Of a DNA stretch of 64,000 bases, positions 1 to 9,598 are shown one piece after another. Source of the stretch: Streptomyces musisoli (lineage in GTDB: Bacteria; Actinomycetota; Actinomycetes; Streptomycetales; Streptomycetaceae); contig NZ_JAERRH010000021.1 in the NCBI RefSeq assembly GCF_016741855.1, forward strand, positions 37,042 through 101,041. The letters are read 5' to 3'. The position numbers and the translations under genes are program-made. A model generated the notes under the pieces. It was not told the origin of the DNA. It made no database searches and worked only from the letters and a program-made list of their open reading frames with translations. Numbering within the stretch: position 1 is the stretch's first letter; each line of letters opens with the position of its first letter.

Positions 1-336
1 GTCCAGCGTGAAGCGGCCCGCCGGGGTCATCACCTCCAGCTCGTCCCCGACGTTGATCTCCTTCAGCGCGTACGCCGAGAAGGCCCCGCCCTCGACCAGC
101 CGCACTCCCACCCGCAGGAGGGCCGGGCCCTCGCCGGCCGGGTCGGGGGCGGGCGAGCAGATCGAGTAGGTGCGCCGGATCTCCTTGCCGTCGACCTGGC
201 GGCGCAGCGCGAGGTGCTGGCCGGGTGCGTGCCGGTACTCCTCGCGCAGCTCGGGCGGAACGGAGAGGGTGAGGGCGACGGAGTCGTCCGTGAGCCGGTC
301 GACCGCGGCCACCGGGAGCGGGTGGAAGCGCGCCAT
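1..336 (-). CDS. paaE: Phenylacetyl-CoA epoxidase reductase subunit PaaE (partial, N-terminal 112 codons)
   Basis: This is the reductase that passes electrons from NADPH through FAD and a [2Fe-2S] centre to the PaaABC(D) oxygenase acting on phenylacetyl-CoA. Only the N-terminal part of the ferredoxin-reductase FAD domain is in the window; the gene runs off the left edge. The flavin-binding signature RRTYSICSP is visible near residues 49-57. The ATG at 336 shares one base with the TGA of paaD (TGATG), so the two are translationally coupled. Identification rests on the FNR-type motif together with position as fifth gene of a paaABCDE operon. The NAD and ferredoxin domains cannot be checked here. 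Confidence 0.88.
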   Translation of the reverse strand, partial: MARFHPLPVAAVDRLTDDSVALTLSVPPELREEYRHAPGQHLALRRQVDGKEIRRTYSICSPAPDPAGEGPALLRVGVRLVEGGAFSAYALKEINVGDELEVMTPAGRFTLD

Positions 337-869
337 CACAACTCCTTGAAGTGGTCGAACGGTTCGCGGCAGGCCAGGCAGCGGCGCAGCGCCTTGCACG
401 CGGTGGAGGAGAACCGGCTCAGCAGCTCGGTGCCGGCGGAGCCGCAGTGCGGGCAGCGGACCGGTTCCGTCCCGCTCTGCGTGTCCTGGGTGCGGGTCGG
501 CCCGAGGGTCAGCGGCACCGGGCCGATCTCCTGGCGCACCCGCGGCGGGGCGATTCCGAACTCCCGGAGCTTCTCGCGCCCTTCGGGGGTGATGTCGTCG
601 GTCGACCAGGCGGGGGTGAGCACCGTGCGGACCGTGACCTCGCGCATGCCGTGGGCACGCAGCACCTGTTCGATGTCGAGGCTCATCGCCTCGATGGCCG
701 GGCAGCCGGTGTACGTGGGGGTCAGGTCGACCTCCACCGAGTCGGTGCCGTGCACGTGCACCGCGCGGAGCACGCCCAGCTCGCGCAGGGTGAGCACGGG
801 CAGTTCGGGGTCGGGCACCGCCCCGGCCAGCTCCAGCAGCTCCGCCTCCAGGGCGGTGGTGGTCACCAT
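336..869 (-). CDS. paaD: Phenylacetyl-CoA epoxidase assembly subunit PaaD
   Basis: PaaD is the DUF59/MIP18-type protein of the phenylacetyl-CoA epoxidase system, thought to help iron-sulfur or diiron maturation rather than catalysis. The 177-residue product has the DUF59 core (PDPELPVLTLRELGVLR, then TPTYTGCPA with the conserved Cys) and a C-terminal zinc-ribbon-like segment, CPHCG near residue 140 and CLAC near residue 165. ATG at 869 is chosen because it lies just inside the end of paaC (7-base overlap); a much longer upstream reading is out of keeping with the family. It is the fourth gene of the paa operon. Confidence 0.9.
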   Translation of the reverse strand: MVTTTALEAELLELAGAVPDPELPVLTLRELGVLRAVHVHGTDSVEVDLTPTYTGCPAIEAMSLDIEQVLRAHGMREVTVRTVLTPAWSTDDITPEGREKLREFGIAPPRVRQEIGPVPLTLGPTRTQDTQSGTEPVRCPHCGSAGTELLSRFSSTACKALRRCLACREPFDHFKEL

Positions 870-1594
870 GACGCTCCCGGATGGCTGCGGTGCAGGTGCT
901 GCATCTCGGCGAGCATCCGGCCGAAGGGCTCGGTGTGCACGCCCTGCCGGCCGGCTCCCGCCGACCAGGCGCCCGTGCGCGGGCCTTCCGGCACGGTCAG
1001 ACCGGCCCGGCCGAGCACGTCGGTCACGGACTCCAGCCAACGGGTCTCCAGGGCGGGCAGGTCGGCGTCCAGGCCCTCCACCGGCTGGAACATCTCACCG
1101 GTGAACCGCCAGAGCACGTCACAGGCCCGCTGCATCCGCTCGTGGCTGGTCTCCGTGCCGTCACCGAGCCGCAGCGTCCACTGCTCGGCGTGGTCGCGGT
1201 GGTAGACGACCTCCTTCACCGCCTTCGCGGCCAGCGGCGCGAAGGGGCCGGTGCCCGTGGCCAGTTCGTCGTAGAGCAGTTGCTGGTAGGTGGAGAAGTA
1301 CAGCTGGCGGGCGATGGTGTGCGCGAAGTCGCCGTTCGGCTGCTCGACCAGCTGGAGGTTGCGGAAGGCGCGCTCCTCGCGCAGGTAGGCCAGCTCGTCC
1401 TCGTCGCCGGCCAGCGACAGAAGCACCCGGGCCTGGCCGAGCAGGTCCAGGGCGATGTTGGCGAGGGCGACCTCCTCCTCCAGGACGGGGGCGTGCCCGG
1501 CCCATTCCCCGAGGCGGTGGGAGATCACCAGGGCGTCGTCGCCGAGGGCGAGCGCGGCGGTCACCGGGACGGTGGCGGGGCCGGTGGCGGTCAC
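863..1594 (-). CDS. paaC: Phenylacetyl-CoA epoxidase structural subunit PaaC
   Basis: PaaC is the catalytically inactive ferritin-like partner that forms the PaaAC heterodimer core of the ring 1,2-epoxidase. The product is 243 aa with the long helical pattern of the family (ALGDDALVISHRLGEWAGHAP; ALANIALDLLGQAR; YHRDHAEQWTLRLGDG). The start is GTG at 1594, inside a GTGA overlap with the paaB stop. This gives the usual family length and removes a long non-homologous N-terminal extension. Confidence 0.93.
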   Translation of the reverse strand: MTATGPATVPVTAALALGDDALVISHRLGEWAGHAPVLEEEVALANIALDLLGQARVLLSLAGDEDELAYLREERAFRNLQLVEQPNGDFAHTIARQLYFSTYQQLLYDELATGTGPFAPLAAKAVKEVVYHRDHAEQWTLRLGDGTETSHERMQRACDVLWRFTGEMFQPVEGLDADLPALETRWLESVTDVLGRAGLTVPEGPRTGAWSAGAGRQGVHTEPFGRMLAEMQHLHRSHPGASW

Positions 1595-1874
1595 AGGTGC
1601 TTCACCCCTTCGGGGATCTCGTAGAAGGTCGGGTGCCGGTAGGGCTTGTCGGCGGCCGGCTCGAAGAAGGGGTCCTTCTCGTCGGGTGAGGAGGCGGTGA
1701 TCGCGGCGGCCGGGACGACCCAGATGGAGACGCCCTCGCCGCGCCGGGTGTACAGGTCGCGGGCGTTGCGCAGGGCCAGTTCGGCGTCGGGCGCGTGCAG
1801 GCTGCCGGCGTGGGTGTGGGAGAGGCCGCGCCGGGAGCGCACGAAGACCTCCCACAGGGGCCAGTCGGTGGTGC

Positions 1875-1878
<4 letters not shown>
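1591..1878 (-). CDS. paaB: Phenylacetyl-CoA epoxidase subunit PaaB
   Basis: This is the small PaaB subunit that bridges PaaAC dimers in the epoxidase complex. It is 95 aa, the normal length, and begins MSTTDWPLWEVFVRSRRGLS, the classical PaaB opening; it continues with HAGSLHAPDAELALRNARDLYTRR. The ATG at 1878 overlaps the paaA stop as ATGA, and its own stop overlaps the paaC GTG. Second gene of the operon. Confidence 0.95.
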
Positions 1879-2891
<1,013 letters not shown>

Positions 2892-2945
2892 GCGGTCCCC
2901 CTGACCTCGGGCTCGGTGGTGAACCTGGTTGTTCGAACTGTCCCG

Positions 2946-2959
2946 ACCGATCGTTCGGT
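2946..2959. promoter_or_regulatory. Predicted PaaR-type operator 1 (paaA / DUF5819 gene intergenic)
   Basis: The sequence is ACCGA-TCGT-TCGGT, with arms extending by one further base pair (G...C at 2945 and 2960). The same ACCGA-N4-TCGGT dyad recurs at 8015-8028 and 10787-10800. It fits the core ACCGNNCGNNCGGT that I recall for Corynebacterium PaaR. The rest of the 425-bp interval 2892-3316 shows no gene; it must hold the paaA promoter and the divergent promoter of the DUF5819 operon. Confidence 0.72.
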
Positions 2960-3316
2960 CGCATCCATGGTGTGCCGGGCCGCCGCGGGGTGTCAACCGC
3001 TGTGGAAAACTCGCGGGAGCCGCCCGTGGACGGCGCTCCGAGCAGGCCGGAGGGCCAGACGGCCCGGTGCCGGGGCCGTGCCGCGTGGCGAGGACCACCG
3101 CCTTCGGTCCGTACCCGGGGCTGCGCCCGGGGCCCGCGGCTGAGTACCGTTCCGTGCGAGCGCCGAGACGTGGCGCTCGTGAAGCCTGTGGCGCCTGTGA
3201 CGGGCGCCGCGCCGCGGGTGGCCCCGCTCAGCCGCCCGCTGGGCCGGACGGACCGGCCGAACGACCGAGCTGAACGACGAGCCGACCGCACGAGCGGAGA
3301 CGGGGGACGGGACGGG

Positions 3317-4069
3317 ATGGACGCGTACGACGAGGACTCGCGGGGCCCACAGGCGCCCGACGGGTCGGCCGGGACGCGTCTCCCGGAAGAGCCCCCGGAG
3401 CACGACCCGCCGTCCCCGCCCCGCACCGGCGTCGCCGCGCTCTCCCCCCGCTACCAGGTCGCCGCGGCACTGGCGCTCGCGGTGGTCGCCGTCGCCGGCT
3501 GTGTGCATCTGCTGATGGTGTTCCTCAGCCTCGCCCCGGCTAACACGGTGACGAAGCAGCACGGCCAGGCGGTACAGGACTGGGTGTACCCGGAGTTCGA
3601 GCAGAACTGGAAGCTGTTCGCCCCGAACCCCCTCCAGCAGAACATCGCCGTACAGGTCCGCGCCGAGGTGCGGATGCGCGACGGCGGGCTGCGCACCACC
3701 GGGTGGACCGACCTGTCCGCCCAGGACGGCGCCGCCATCGACGGCAACCTGGTGCCCAGCCACACCCAGCAGAACGAGTTGCGCCGGGCCTGGGATTTCC
3801 TGGCTGCCACGCACGCCGCCGACAACCGTCCCGTGGGCATGCGCGGCTCGCTGTCCGAGCAGTACCTGCGGCGCATCGTCGTGATGCGCCTCTACCGGGA
3901 CGATCCGACGAGCCGGGAAGGCGTGATCCAGCGCGTGCAGGTCCGTTCCAGCACCACCAATGTGCAGCCGCCGCCGTGGAGCCGTGAGCGGATCTCCGCC
4001 AAGCCCGTCTACCGCGTGCTGCCCTGGTGGGCCCTGACGTCCGACGAGGCCGCGGGAGGTGTGCGGTGA
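3317..4069 (+). CDS. DUF5819 family membrane-anchored protein
   Basis: The 250-aa protein has an acidic, proline-rich N-terminus (residues 1-40), one transmembrane helix (about residues 46-72) and an extracytoplasmic domain beginning at NTVTKQHGQAVQDWVYP and containing QNWKLFAPNPLQQN. I recognise this as the DUF5819 family, which typically sits beside an HTTM-domain protein, as here. The function is unknown. The ATG at 3317 follows GGGACGGG; a longer reading frame upstream overlaps the intergenic operator and is not favoured. Its TGA overlaps the GTG of the next gene (GTGA), so the two products are probably made together. Confidence 0.75.
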   Translation: MDAYDEDSRGPQAPDGSAGTRLPEEPPEHDPPSPPRTGVAALSPRYQVAAALALAVVAVAGCVHLLMVFLSLAPANTVTKQHGQAVQDWVYPEFEQNWKLFAPNPLQQNIAVQVRAEVRMRDGGLRTTGWTDLSAQDGAAIDGNLVPSHTQQNELRRAWDFLAATHAADNRPVGMRGSLSEQYLRRIVVMRLYRDDPTSREGVIQRVQVRSSTTNVQPPPWSRERISAKPVYRVLPWWALTSDEAAGGVR

Positions 4070-5274
4070 ACCGTCTCTCCCCGACCCTGTCGCGCGGCAT
4101 CGCCCGGGTCACCGAGGCGGCCCTCGGGCCGTACCAGAGCGCCGTCATACGGATCGGCTTCGCCGGCACCTGGCTGCTCTTCCTGCTGCGCGAGTTCCCC
4201 CACCGCCAGGAGCTGTACGGCCCCTCCGGACCGTGGGGCTGGAACCTCGCCAAGGAGCTGACCGACGACAACCACGCCTTCACGGCACTGCTGTGGTCCG
4301 ACGGGCAGCTCTGGTTCGAGTGCTGCTACGCGCTCGCCATCCTCGCGAGCGCGGCCCTGCTGCTCGGCTGGCGCACCCGGACCGCATCCCTGCTGTTCAT
4401 GGTCGGCGTGCTGTCGCTGCAGAACCGCAGCGTCTTCGTCGGCGACGGCGGCGACAACGTCCTGCACCTGATGTCCATCTACCTCGTGTTCACGCGCTGC
4501 GGACAGGTGTGGTCCCTCGACGCCCGCCGCGCGGCACGGGGCGCGGCGGCACGCGCGCGCGGGGAGCACGTACCCGCCGACCGGGTGGGACCGGTGCTGT
4601 GGGCGGTGCTCGGCCTGGCACTCGGCACGGCGACGCTGACCGGCCGTTTCCACGACTGGCTGATCCCGGCGCTGCTGTGGACGGCCTGGGCGGCCCTGGG
4701 CCTGTGGTGGGCCGTCGGACGCCGGGCGGCCTGGCGTGAGCCGCGGACCCTGCTGGACGTCATCGCCAACGTCCTGCACAACGGCGCCCTCGTCGTGATC
4801 ATGGCCGAGGCGTGCCTGATCTACGCCACGGCCGGCTGGTACAAGGTCCAGGGCTCCCGCTGGCAGGACGGCACCGCCGTCTACTACCCGCTGCACCTGG
4901 ACTACTTCTCCCCCTGGCCCGCGCTCGCCGACCTGATGTCCTCCAGCGGCACGATCATGATGATCGTGGCCTACGGGACGGTCATGGTGCAGGTCGCCTT
5001 CCCCTTCACCCTGTTCAACCGGCGGGTCAAGAACGTCCTGCTGGTGCTGATGATGACCGAGCACGCGGTGATCGCGGTCGTCCTCGGCCTGCCGTTCTTC
5101 TCGCTGGCGATGATCGCCGCCGACGCCGTCTTCCTGCCGACGTCGTTCCTGCGCCGGCTCGGCGATCTGGCGGCACGCGCGCGTGGACGCCTCGCCCGGC
5201 GCGCCGGCCTCACGGTCCCGGCGCCGCGCTCCCCGGAGGAGAGCACGGCCGACCACGTAGGGTTCTCGGCATGA
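4066..5274 (+). CDS. HTTM-domain (vitamin K-dependent carboxylase-like) membrane protein
   Basis: This is a 402-aa polytopic protein of the HTTM family, the membrane domain shared with vitamin K-dependent gamma-carboxylase. About seven to nine hydrophobic helices alternate with family-typical motifs (LYGPSGPWGWNL; LSLQNRSVFVGDGGDNVLHL; AGWYKVQGSRWQDGTAVYYPL). The GTG at 4066 is coupled to the DUF5819 gene, and its stop overlaps the ATG of the trmH gene (ATGA at 5271-5274). The substrate is unknown in bacteria; the tight pairing with DUF5819 suggests a two-component membrane system. Confidence 0.82.
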   Translation: MNRLSPTLSRGIARVTEAALGPYQSAVIRIGFAGTWLLFLLREFPHRQELYGPSGPWGWNLAKELTDDNHAFTALLWSDGQLWFECCYALAILASAALLLGWRTRTASLLFMVGVLSLQNRSVFVGDGGDNVLHLMSIYLVFTRCGQVWSLDARRAARGAAARARGEHVPADRVGPVLWAVLGLALGTATLTGRFHDWLIPALLWTAWAALGLWWAVGRRAAWREPRTLLDVIANVLHNGALVVIMAEACLIYATAGWYKVQGSRWQDGTAVYYPLHLDYFSPWPALADLMSSSGTIMMIVAYGTVMVQVAFPFTLFNRRVKNVLLVLMMTEHAVIAVVLGLPFFSLAMIAADAVFLPTSFLRRLGDLAARARGRLARRAGLTVPAPRSPEESTADHVGFSA

Positions 5275-6032
5275 CCGACCCGCTGAGCCGCTGGCGCGCG
5301 CAGGCGGAGGGGGCCGTCCTGCTGGACGGTTTCCACGCCCTGAAGCACGCGCTGCGTTTCGGCGCCGAGGTGCCGGTCGCGGTCACCACCGACCGGACGG
5401 CCGCACTGTCCCTCGCCGAGGAGCTGGCCGGTGACGTGCGCGGCACCTTGGACACGCTCCTGACGGAGGTGTCCGAGCAGGTGTACGCCTCCCTCGTGCC
5501 GCGCCCCCATCCGACCGGGGTGGCCGCCCTCGCGGTACGGCCGTCCCGCGAGGCCAACCTGCGCGCGCTCGCCCGCACGCCCCGCACCGCCCCCGTCGTG
5601 GTCCTGGACAACCCCCGCAACCTGGGCAACGCCGGCGCCGTGATCCGGCTGGCCGCCGGCTTCGGGGCGGCCGGGGTGGTCACCACGGGCACGCTCGATC
5701 CCTGGCATCCCACGGTGGTGCGCGGCGGGGCGGGCCTGCACTTCGCGACCGCCGTGGAACGCCTCGGCGTCGGCGAGCTGCCCGCCGGACCGCTGTTCGC
5801 GCTCGACCCGGAGGGTGAGGACATCCGCGGCACCAGGCTGCCCGACGACGCCGTGCTGGCCTTCGGCTCGGAGCGCACCGGCCTGTCGCCGGAGCTGCGA
5901 GCCCGCGCCGACCACCTTCTGCGCCTCCCGATGCGCCCCCAGGTCTCCAGCTACAACCTGGCCACCAGCGTGGCGATGACGCTGTACCACTGGAGTGCGA
6001 CCGGCGCCGGCGCCCCCGGGGACGCGCCCTGA
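5271..6032 (+). CDS. TrmH/SpoU-family RNA 2'-O-methyltransferase
   Basis: The product (253 aa) is a SAM-dependent RNA ribose methyltransferase of the SPOUT class. Three SpoU motifs are readable: LDNPRNLGNAGAVIR (motif 1, with the conserved Asn and Arg), FGSERTGLS (motif 2) and the knot region PQVSSYNLATSVAMTLY (motif 3). The N-terminal 95 residues resemble the substrate-binding domain of such enzymes. The target (rRNA or tRNA) cannot be told from sequence. It is translationally coupled to the HTTM gene. The 212 bp after it (6033-6244) are GC-rich with no recognised feature. Confidence 0.85.
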   Translation: MTDPLSRWRAQAEGAVLLDGFHALKHALRFGAEVPVAVTTDRTAALSLAEELAGDVRGTLDTLLTEVSEQVYASLVPRPHPTGVAALAVRPSREANLRALARTPRTAPVVVLDNPRNLGNAGAVIRLAAGFGAAGVVTTGTLDPWHPTVVRGGAGLHFATAVERLGVGELPAGPLFALDPEGEDIRGTRLPDDAVLAFGSERTGLSPELRARADHLLRLPMRPQVSSYNLATSVAMTLYHWSATGAGAPGDAP

Positions 6033-6244
6033 CCGACCCGGCCCTGCCCTGGCCGGCATTGCCGGATCCGGACGGTGAGGACCACGGACGCTGAGGACCG
6101 CGGCCGGTGAGAGCGGCGGCCGGGGAAGACGGCGGCCGGGGAGGCGAGGAGCGCGTACCGTGCCGAGGCGGCCTGCCGTGTCGGCGCCCCTGTGCCGCGG
6201 ACCGTCCCCGGCCGGCCCGCGGCACCCTTCCGGTGACGGAGCCG

Positions 6245-7936
6245 CTACGCCTCCCGCCGAACCTCCACCGTCCGGAAGCGGTTGGCCACGAAGGCGCCGT
6301 CGGTGAGGGCCGCGTTCGCCGCCGGGTTGCCGCCCGAGCCGTGGAAGTCGGAGAAGGCGGCCGTCTGGTTGACGTAGACCCCGCCGGTCAGGTTGAGGGA
6401 GAGCTGGGCCGACTCCTCCAGGCATACCTCCTCGACGGCCCGCTCGGTCCCGGCGTCCGTGGTGTACGCGCCGACGGTCATCGCGCCCTTCTCCCGGACC
6501 GTGCGGCGCAGCAGCTCCACCGCGTCCGTCACCGAGTCGACGGCGACCGCGAAGGAGACCGGGCCGAAGCACTCGCTCATGTAGGCGGCCTCGTCGTCCG
6601 GCTTGGCGCCGTCCAGCTTGACGATGACCGGGGTGCGGACCACCGCGTCCGGGAACTCCGGGTTGGCGATCTCGCGGGAGGCCAGGGCGACCTCGCCGAG
6701 ACCGGCCGCGGCCTCCAGTCGCGCCTTGACGTCCGGGTTGACGATCGCGCCCAGCAGGGCGTTCGCGCGCGCGTCGTCGCCGAGCAGGCCGTCGACCGCA
6801 CGGGCGAGGTCGGCGGTGACCTCGTCGAAGGTCTTGGGGCCCTGGTCGGTGGTGATGCCGTCACGGGGGATGAGCAGGTTCTGCGGGGTGGTGCACATCT
6901 GGCCGCTGTACAGGGACAGCGAGAACGCCAGGTTGGACAGCATGCCCTTGTAGTCGTCCGTGGAGTGCACGAGCACCGTGTTGACGCCGGCCTTCTCCGT
7001 GTAGACCTGTGCCTGGCGGGCGTTGGCCTCCAGCCAGTCGCCGAAGGACGTCGAACCGGTGTAGTCGATGATCCGGATCTCCGGGCGGGTGGCGAGGGTC
7101 TTGGCGATGCCCTCGCCGGAGCGCTCGGCGGCGAGCGCGACCAGGTTCGGGTCGAAGCCGGCCGCGGCCAGCACGTCCCGGGCGACCTGGACGGTCAGCG
7201 CGAGCGGCAGCACCGCGCGCGGGTGCGGCTTGACCAGGACCGCGTTGCCGGTGGCCAGGGAGGCGAACAGGCCCGGGTAGCCGTTCCAGGTCGGGAAGGT
7301 GTTGCAGCCGATGACCAGGCCGATGCCGCGCGGGACGGACGTGAACCGCTTGGTGAGGACGAGCGGGTCGCGCTTGCCCTGCGGCTTCGTCCACTCCGCC
7401 GTCTCGGGCGTGCGGACCTGCTCCGCGTACGCGTACGCCACCGCCTCCAGGCCGCGGTCCTGGGCGTGCGGGCCGCCGGCCTGGAACGCCATCATGAACG
7501 CCTGCCCGCTGGTGTGCATGACCGCGTGCGCGAACTCGTGCGTCCGGTCGCTGATCCGCTTGAGGATCTCCAGGCAGACCACCGCCCGGACCTCGGGACC
7601 CGCGTCCCGCCAGGCCCGCTGCCCCGACCGCATCGCGGGAAGCAGCACGTCGAGGTCCGCGTGCGGGTAGGACACGTTCAGCTCGATGCCGTACGGCGAG
7701 ATCTCGCCGCCCACCCAGTCGTCCGTGCCGGGCTGGCCGAGGTCGAGCCGGGTGCCCGGCAGGGCGTCGAAGGCGGCCTTGCCCGCCGCCGCGTCCAGGC
7801 TGCCGTTCTCGCCGTACGCCTTCGGGTGCTCGGGGTGGGGCGACCAGTACGCGCGGGTGCGGATCGCTTCCAGTGCCTGGTCCAGGGTGGGCCGATGCTT
7901 CTCGATCAGCTCGTGGGCGGTCAGTTCGGCGGCCAT
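6245..7936 (-). CDS. paaN: Phenylacetic acid degradation protein PaaN (aldehyde dehydrogenase family)
   Basis: The 563-aa protein belongs to the PaaN branch of the aldehyde dehydrogenase superfamily. The NAD-binding/catalytic region includes GLVIGCNTFPTWNGYP, TGSTSFGDWLEANA and the catalytic cysteine in SGQMCTTPQNLLIP. It lacks the C-terminal MaoC-like hydratase of the PaaZ fusion, so only the semialdehyde oxidation step of the phenylacetyl-CoA pathway can be assigned; ring-opening hydrolysis must come from elsewhere. The ATG at 7936 follows GAGGAG. It is divergent from the hydroxyacyl-CoA dehydrogenase gene with predicted operator 2 between them. Confidence 0.88.
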   Translation of the reverse strand: MAAELTAHELIEKHRPTLDQALEAIRTRAYWSPHPEHPKAYGENGSLDAAAGKAAFDALPGTRLDLGQPGTDDWVGGEISPYGIELNVSYPHADLDVLLPAMRSGQRAWRDAGPEVRAVVCLEILKRISDRTHEFAHAVMHTSGQAFMMAFQAGGPHAQDRGLEAVAYAYAEQVRTPETAEWTKPQGKRDPLVLTKRFTSVPRGIGLVIGCNTFPTWNGYPGLFASLATGNAVLVKPHPRAVLPLALTVQVARDVLAAAGFDPNLVALAAERSGEGIAKTLATRPEIRIIDYTGSTSFGDWLEANARQAQVYTEKAGVNTVLVHSTDDYKGMLSNLAFSLSLYSGQMCTTPQNLLIPRDGITTDQGPKTFDEVTADLARAVDGLLGDDARANALLGAIVNPDVKARLEAAAGLGEVALASREIANPEFPDAVVRTPVIVKLDGAKPDDEAAYMSECFGPVSFAVAVDSVTDAVELLRRTVREKGAMTVGAYTTDAGTERAVEEVCLEESAQLSLNLTGGVYVNQTAAFSDFHGSGGNPAANAALTDGAFVANRFRTVEVRREA

Positions 7937-8014
7937 GCGGGACCAACTCCTCGTCTGGAGAGCTCTTCGTCGAGTCCGTGACCTGGGCAGGGACTGCCAG
8001 TCAGAGATAGAGTA

Positions 8015-8028
8015 ACCGAACGATCGGT
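8015..8028. promoter_or_regulatory. Predicted PaaR-type operator 2 (paaN / hydroxyacyl-CoA dehydrogenase intergenic)
   Basis: The sequence is ACCGA-ACGA-TCGGT in the 147-bp divergent intergenic region, 56 bp before the 3-hydroxyacyl-CoA dehydrogenase ATG and 79 bp from the paaN ATG. It matches the arms of operator 1. Because the TetR gene is the second cistron of the rightward unit, this site would also give autoregulation. Confidence 0.75.
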
Positions 8029-8083
8029 CGGGACAAGGGGTCCGGCGCATCTGTGGAAAACACCGTGCGGGAGGATCGCGCAC

Positions 8084-9598
8084 ATGACAGCACTCGACCT
8101 CAGCAGCCCCGTGGCCGTCGTCGGCACCGGCACCATGGGCCAGGGAATCGCCCAGGTCGCGCTGGTCGCCGGGCATCCCGTGCGGCTCTACGACGCCGTT
8201 CCCGGGCGGGCCCGGGAGGCGGCCGAAGCGATCGGCGCCCGTCTCGACCGGCTCGTGGAGAAGGGCCGGCTCGCCGGTGACGACCGGGACGCGGCCCGTG
8301 CCCGCCTCGAGCCCGCCGACGGCCTCACCGAACTGGCCGACTGCGCCCTGGTCGTGGAGGCCGTCCTGGAACGGCTGGACGTCAAGCAGGAACTCTTCCG
8401 CGAACTGGAGGACGTGGTCGCCGAGGACTGCCTGCTCGCCACCAACACATCCTCGCTCTCGGTGACGGCCGTGGGCGGTGCCCTGCGCCACCCGGGCCGC
8501 TTCGTCGGCCTGCACTTCTTCAACCCGGCGCCGCTGCTGCCGCTGGTCGAGGTGGTCTCCGGGTTCGCCACGGACGTCACGTCGGCCACGCGCGCGTACG
8601 AGACCGCCCGCGCCTGGGGCAAGACCCCTGTGGCCTGCGCGGACACCCCGGGCTTCATCGTCAACCGCATCGCCCGCCCCTTCTACGCCGAGGCGTTCGC
8701 CGTCTACGAGGCGCAGGCCGCCGACCCCGCGACCATCGACGCGGTCCTGCGCGAGTCCGGCGGCTTCAGGATGGGCGCCTTCGAACTGACCGACCTGATC
8801 GGCCAGGACGTCAACGAGTCCGTCACCCACTCCGTGTGGCAGTCCTTCTTCCAGGACCTGCGCTTCACCCCCTCCCTGGCGCAGCGCCGGCTGGTGGAGT
8901 CCGGCCGGCTCGGCCGCAAGAGCGGGCGCGGCTGGTACGACTACGCCGACGGTGCCGAGCGGCCCGAGCCGCACACCGCCGACAAGGAGCGGCCGCCCGC
9001 CTACATCGTCGCCGAGGGCGGCCTGGGCCCGGCGGCCGAGCTGCTCACGCTGGTCCGCGAGGCGGGCATCCAGGTCCGCGAGGAGGACGAGGACAACGGC
9101 TCCCGCCTGGTGCTGCCCAGCGGCGGTCATCTGGTCCTCGCCGACGGCCAGACCTCCGCGGAGTTCCGGGACGTCGTCCACTTCGACCTCGCGCTGGACT
9201 ACCGCACGGCCACCCGGATCGCCCTGTCCGCATCCCAGGACACCTCGCCGCAGACCCTCGCCGAGGCCATCGGGCTGTTCCAGGCGCTGGGCAAGGACGT
9301 CAGCGTCATCGGCGACGTCCCCGGCATGATCGTCGCCCGCACGGTCGCCCGGATCATCGACCTCGCCCACGACGCCGTCGCCAAGGGCGTGGCCACCGAG
9401 GAGGACATCGACACCGCGATGCGCCTGGGCGTCAACTACCCGCTCGGCCCCTTCGAATGGGACCGCGGGATCGGCCGCGAGTTCGCCTTCGACGTCCTGG
9501 ACGAGATGCACGAGCGCGACCCCTCCGGACGCTACGCGCCCTCCCTCGCGCTCTACCGCCACGCGTACGCCATCGACAAGCGGGAGGGCACCGTATGA
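8084..9598 (+). CDS. paaH: 3-hydroxyacyl-CoA dehydrogenase (PaaH type)
   Basis: This enzyme oxidises 3-hydroxyadipyl-CoA or a similar 3-hydroxyacyl-CoA with NAD+ near the end of the phenylacetate route. The 504-aa product starts with a Rossmann fold (VVGTGTMGQGIAQVA), followed by the family signature LHFFNPAPLLPLVEVV and two 3HCDH C-terminal domains (ADTPGFIVNRIARPF near residue 185 and DVPGMIVARTVARIID near residue 405), the duplicated arrangement of PaaH/PaaC-type enzymes. ATG at 8084 follows GGAGG. The stop overlaps the TetR start (ATGA). A role in general beta-oxidation is possible; context favours phenylacetate. Confidence 0.87.
   Translation: MTALDLSSPVAVVGTGTMGQGIAQVALVAGHPVRLYDAVPGRAREAAEAIGARLDRLVEKGRLAGDDRDAARARLEPADGLTELADCALVVEAVLERLDVKQELFRELEDVVAEDCLLATNTSSLSVTAVGGALRHPGRFVGLHFFNPAPLLPLVEVVSGFATDVTSATRAYETARAWGKTPVACADTPGFIVNRIARPFYAEAFAVYEAQAADPATIDAVLRESGGFRMGAFELTDLIGQDVNESVTHSVWQSFFQDLRFTPSLAQRRLVESGRLGRKSGRGWYDYADGAERPEPHTADKERPPAYIVAEGGLGPAAELLTLVREAGIQVREEDEDNGSRLVLPSGGHLVLADGQTSAEFRDVVHFDLALDYRTATRIALSASQDTSPQTLAEAIGLFQALGKDVSVIGDVPGMIVARTVARIIDLAHDAVAKGVATEEDIDTAMRLGVNYPLGPFEWDRGIGREFAFDVLDEMHERDPSGRYAPSLALYRHAYAIDKREGTV

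Noticed and set aside
736..760. TGCACGTGCA near 750 as another parS
   Set aside because: It shares only the CACGTG centre; the GTTT/AAAC flanks are missing. Other CACGTG sites in the window fail in the same way.
6033..6244. Purine-rich ggtgaggacc/gcggccgg stretches after trmH as tandem repeats
   Set aside because: They are degenerate, without a constant period, and look like ordinary high-GC intergenic sequence.
6107..7981. A 624-codon open frame on the plus strand opposite paaN
   Set aside because: It is a high-GC shadow: Arg/Gly/Val/Leu-rich with no family pattern, while the minus strand carries a clear aldehyde dehydrogenase.
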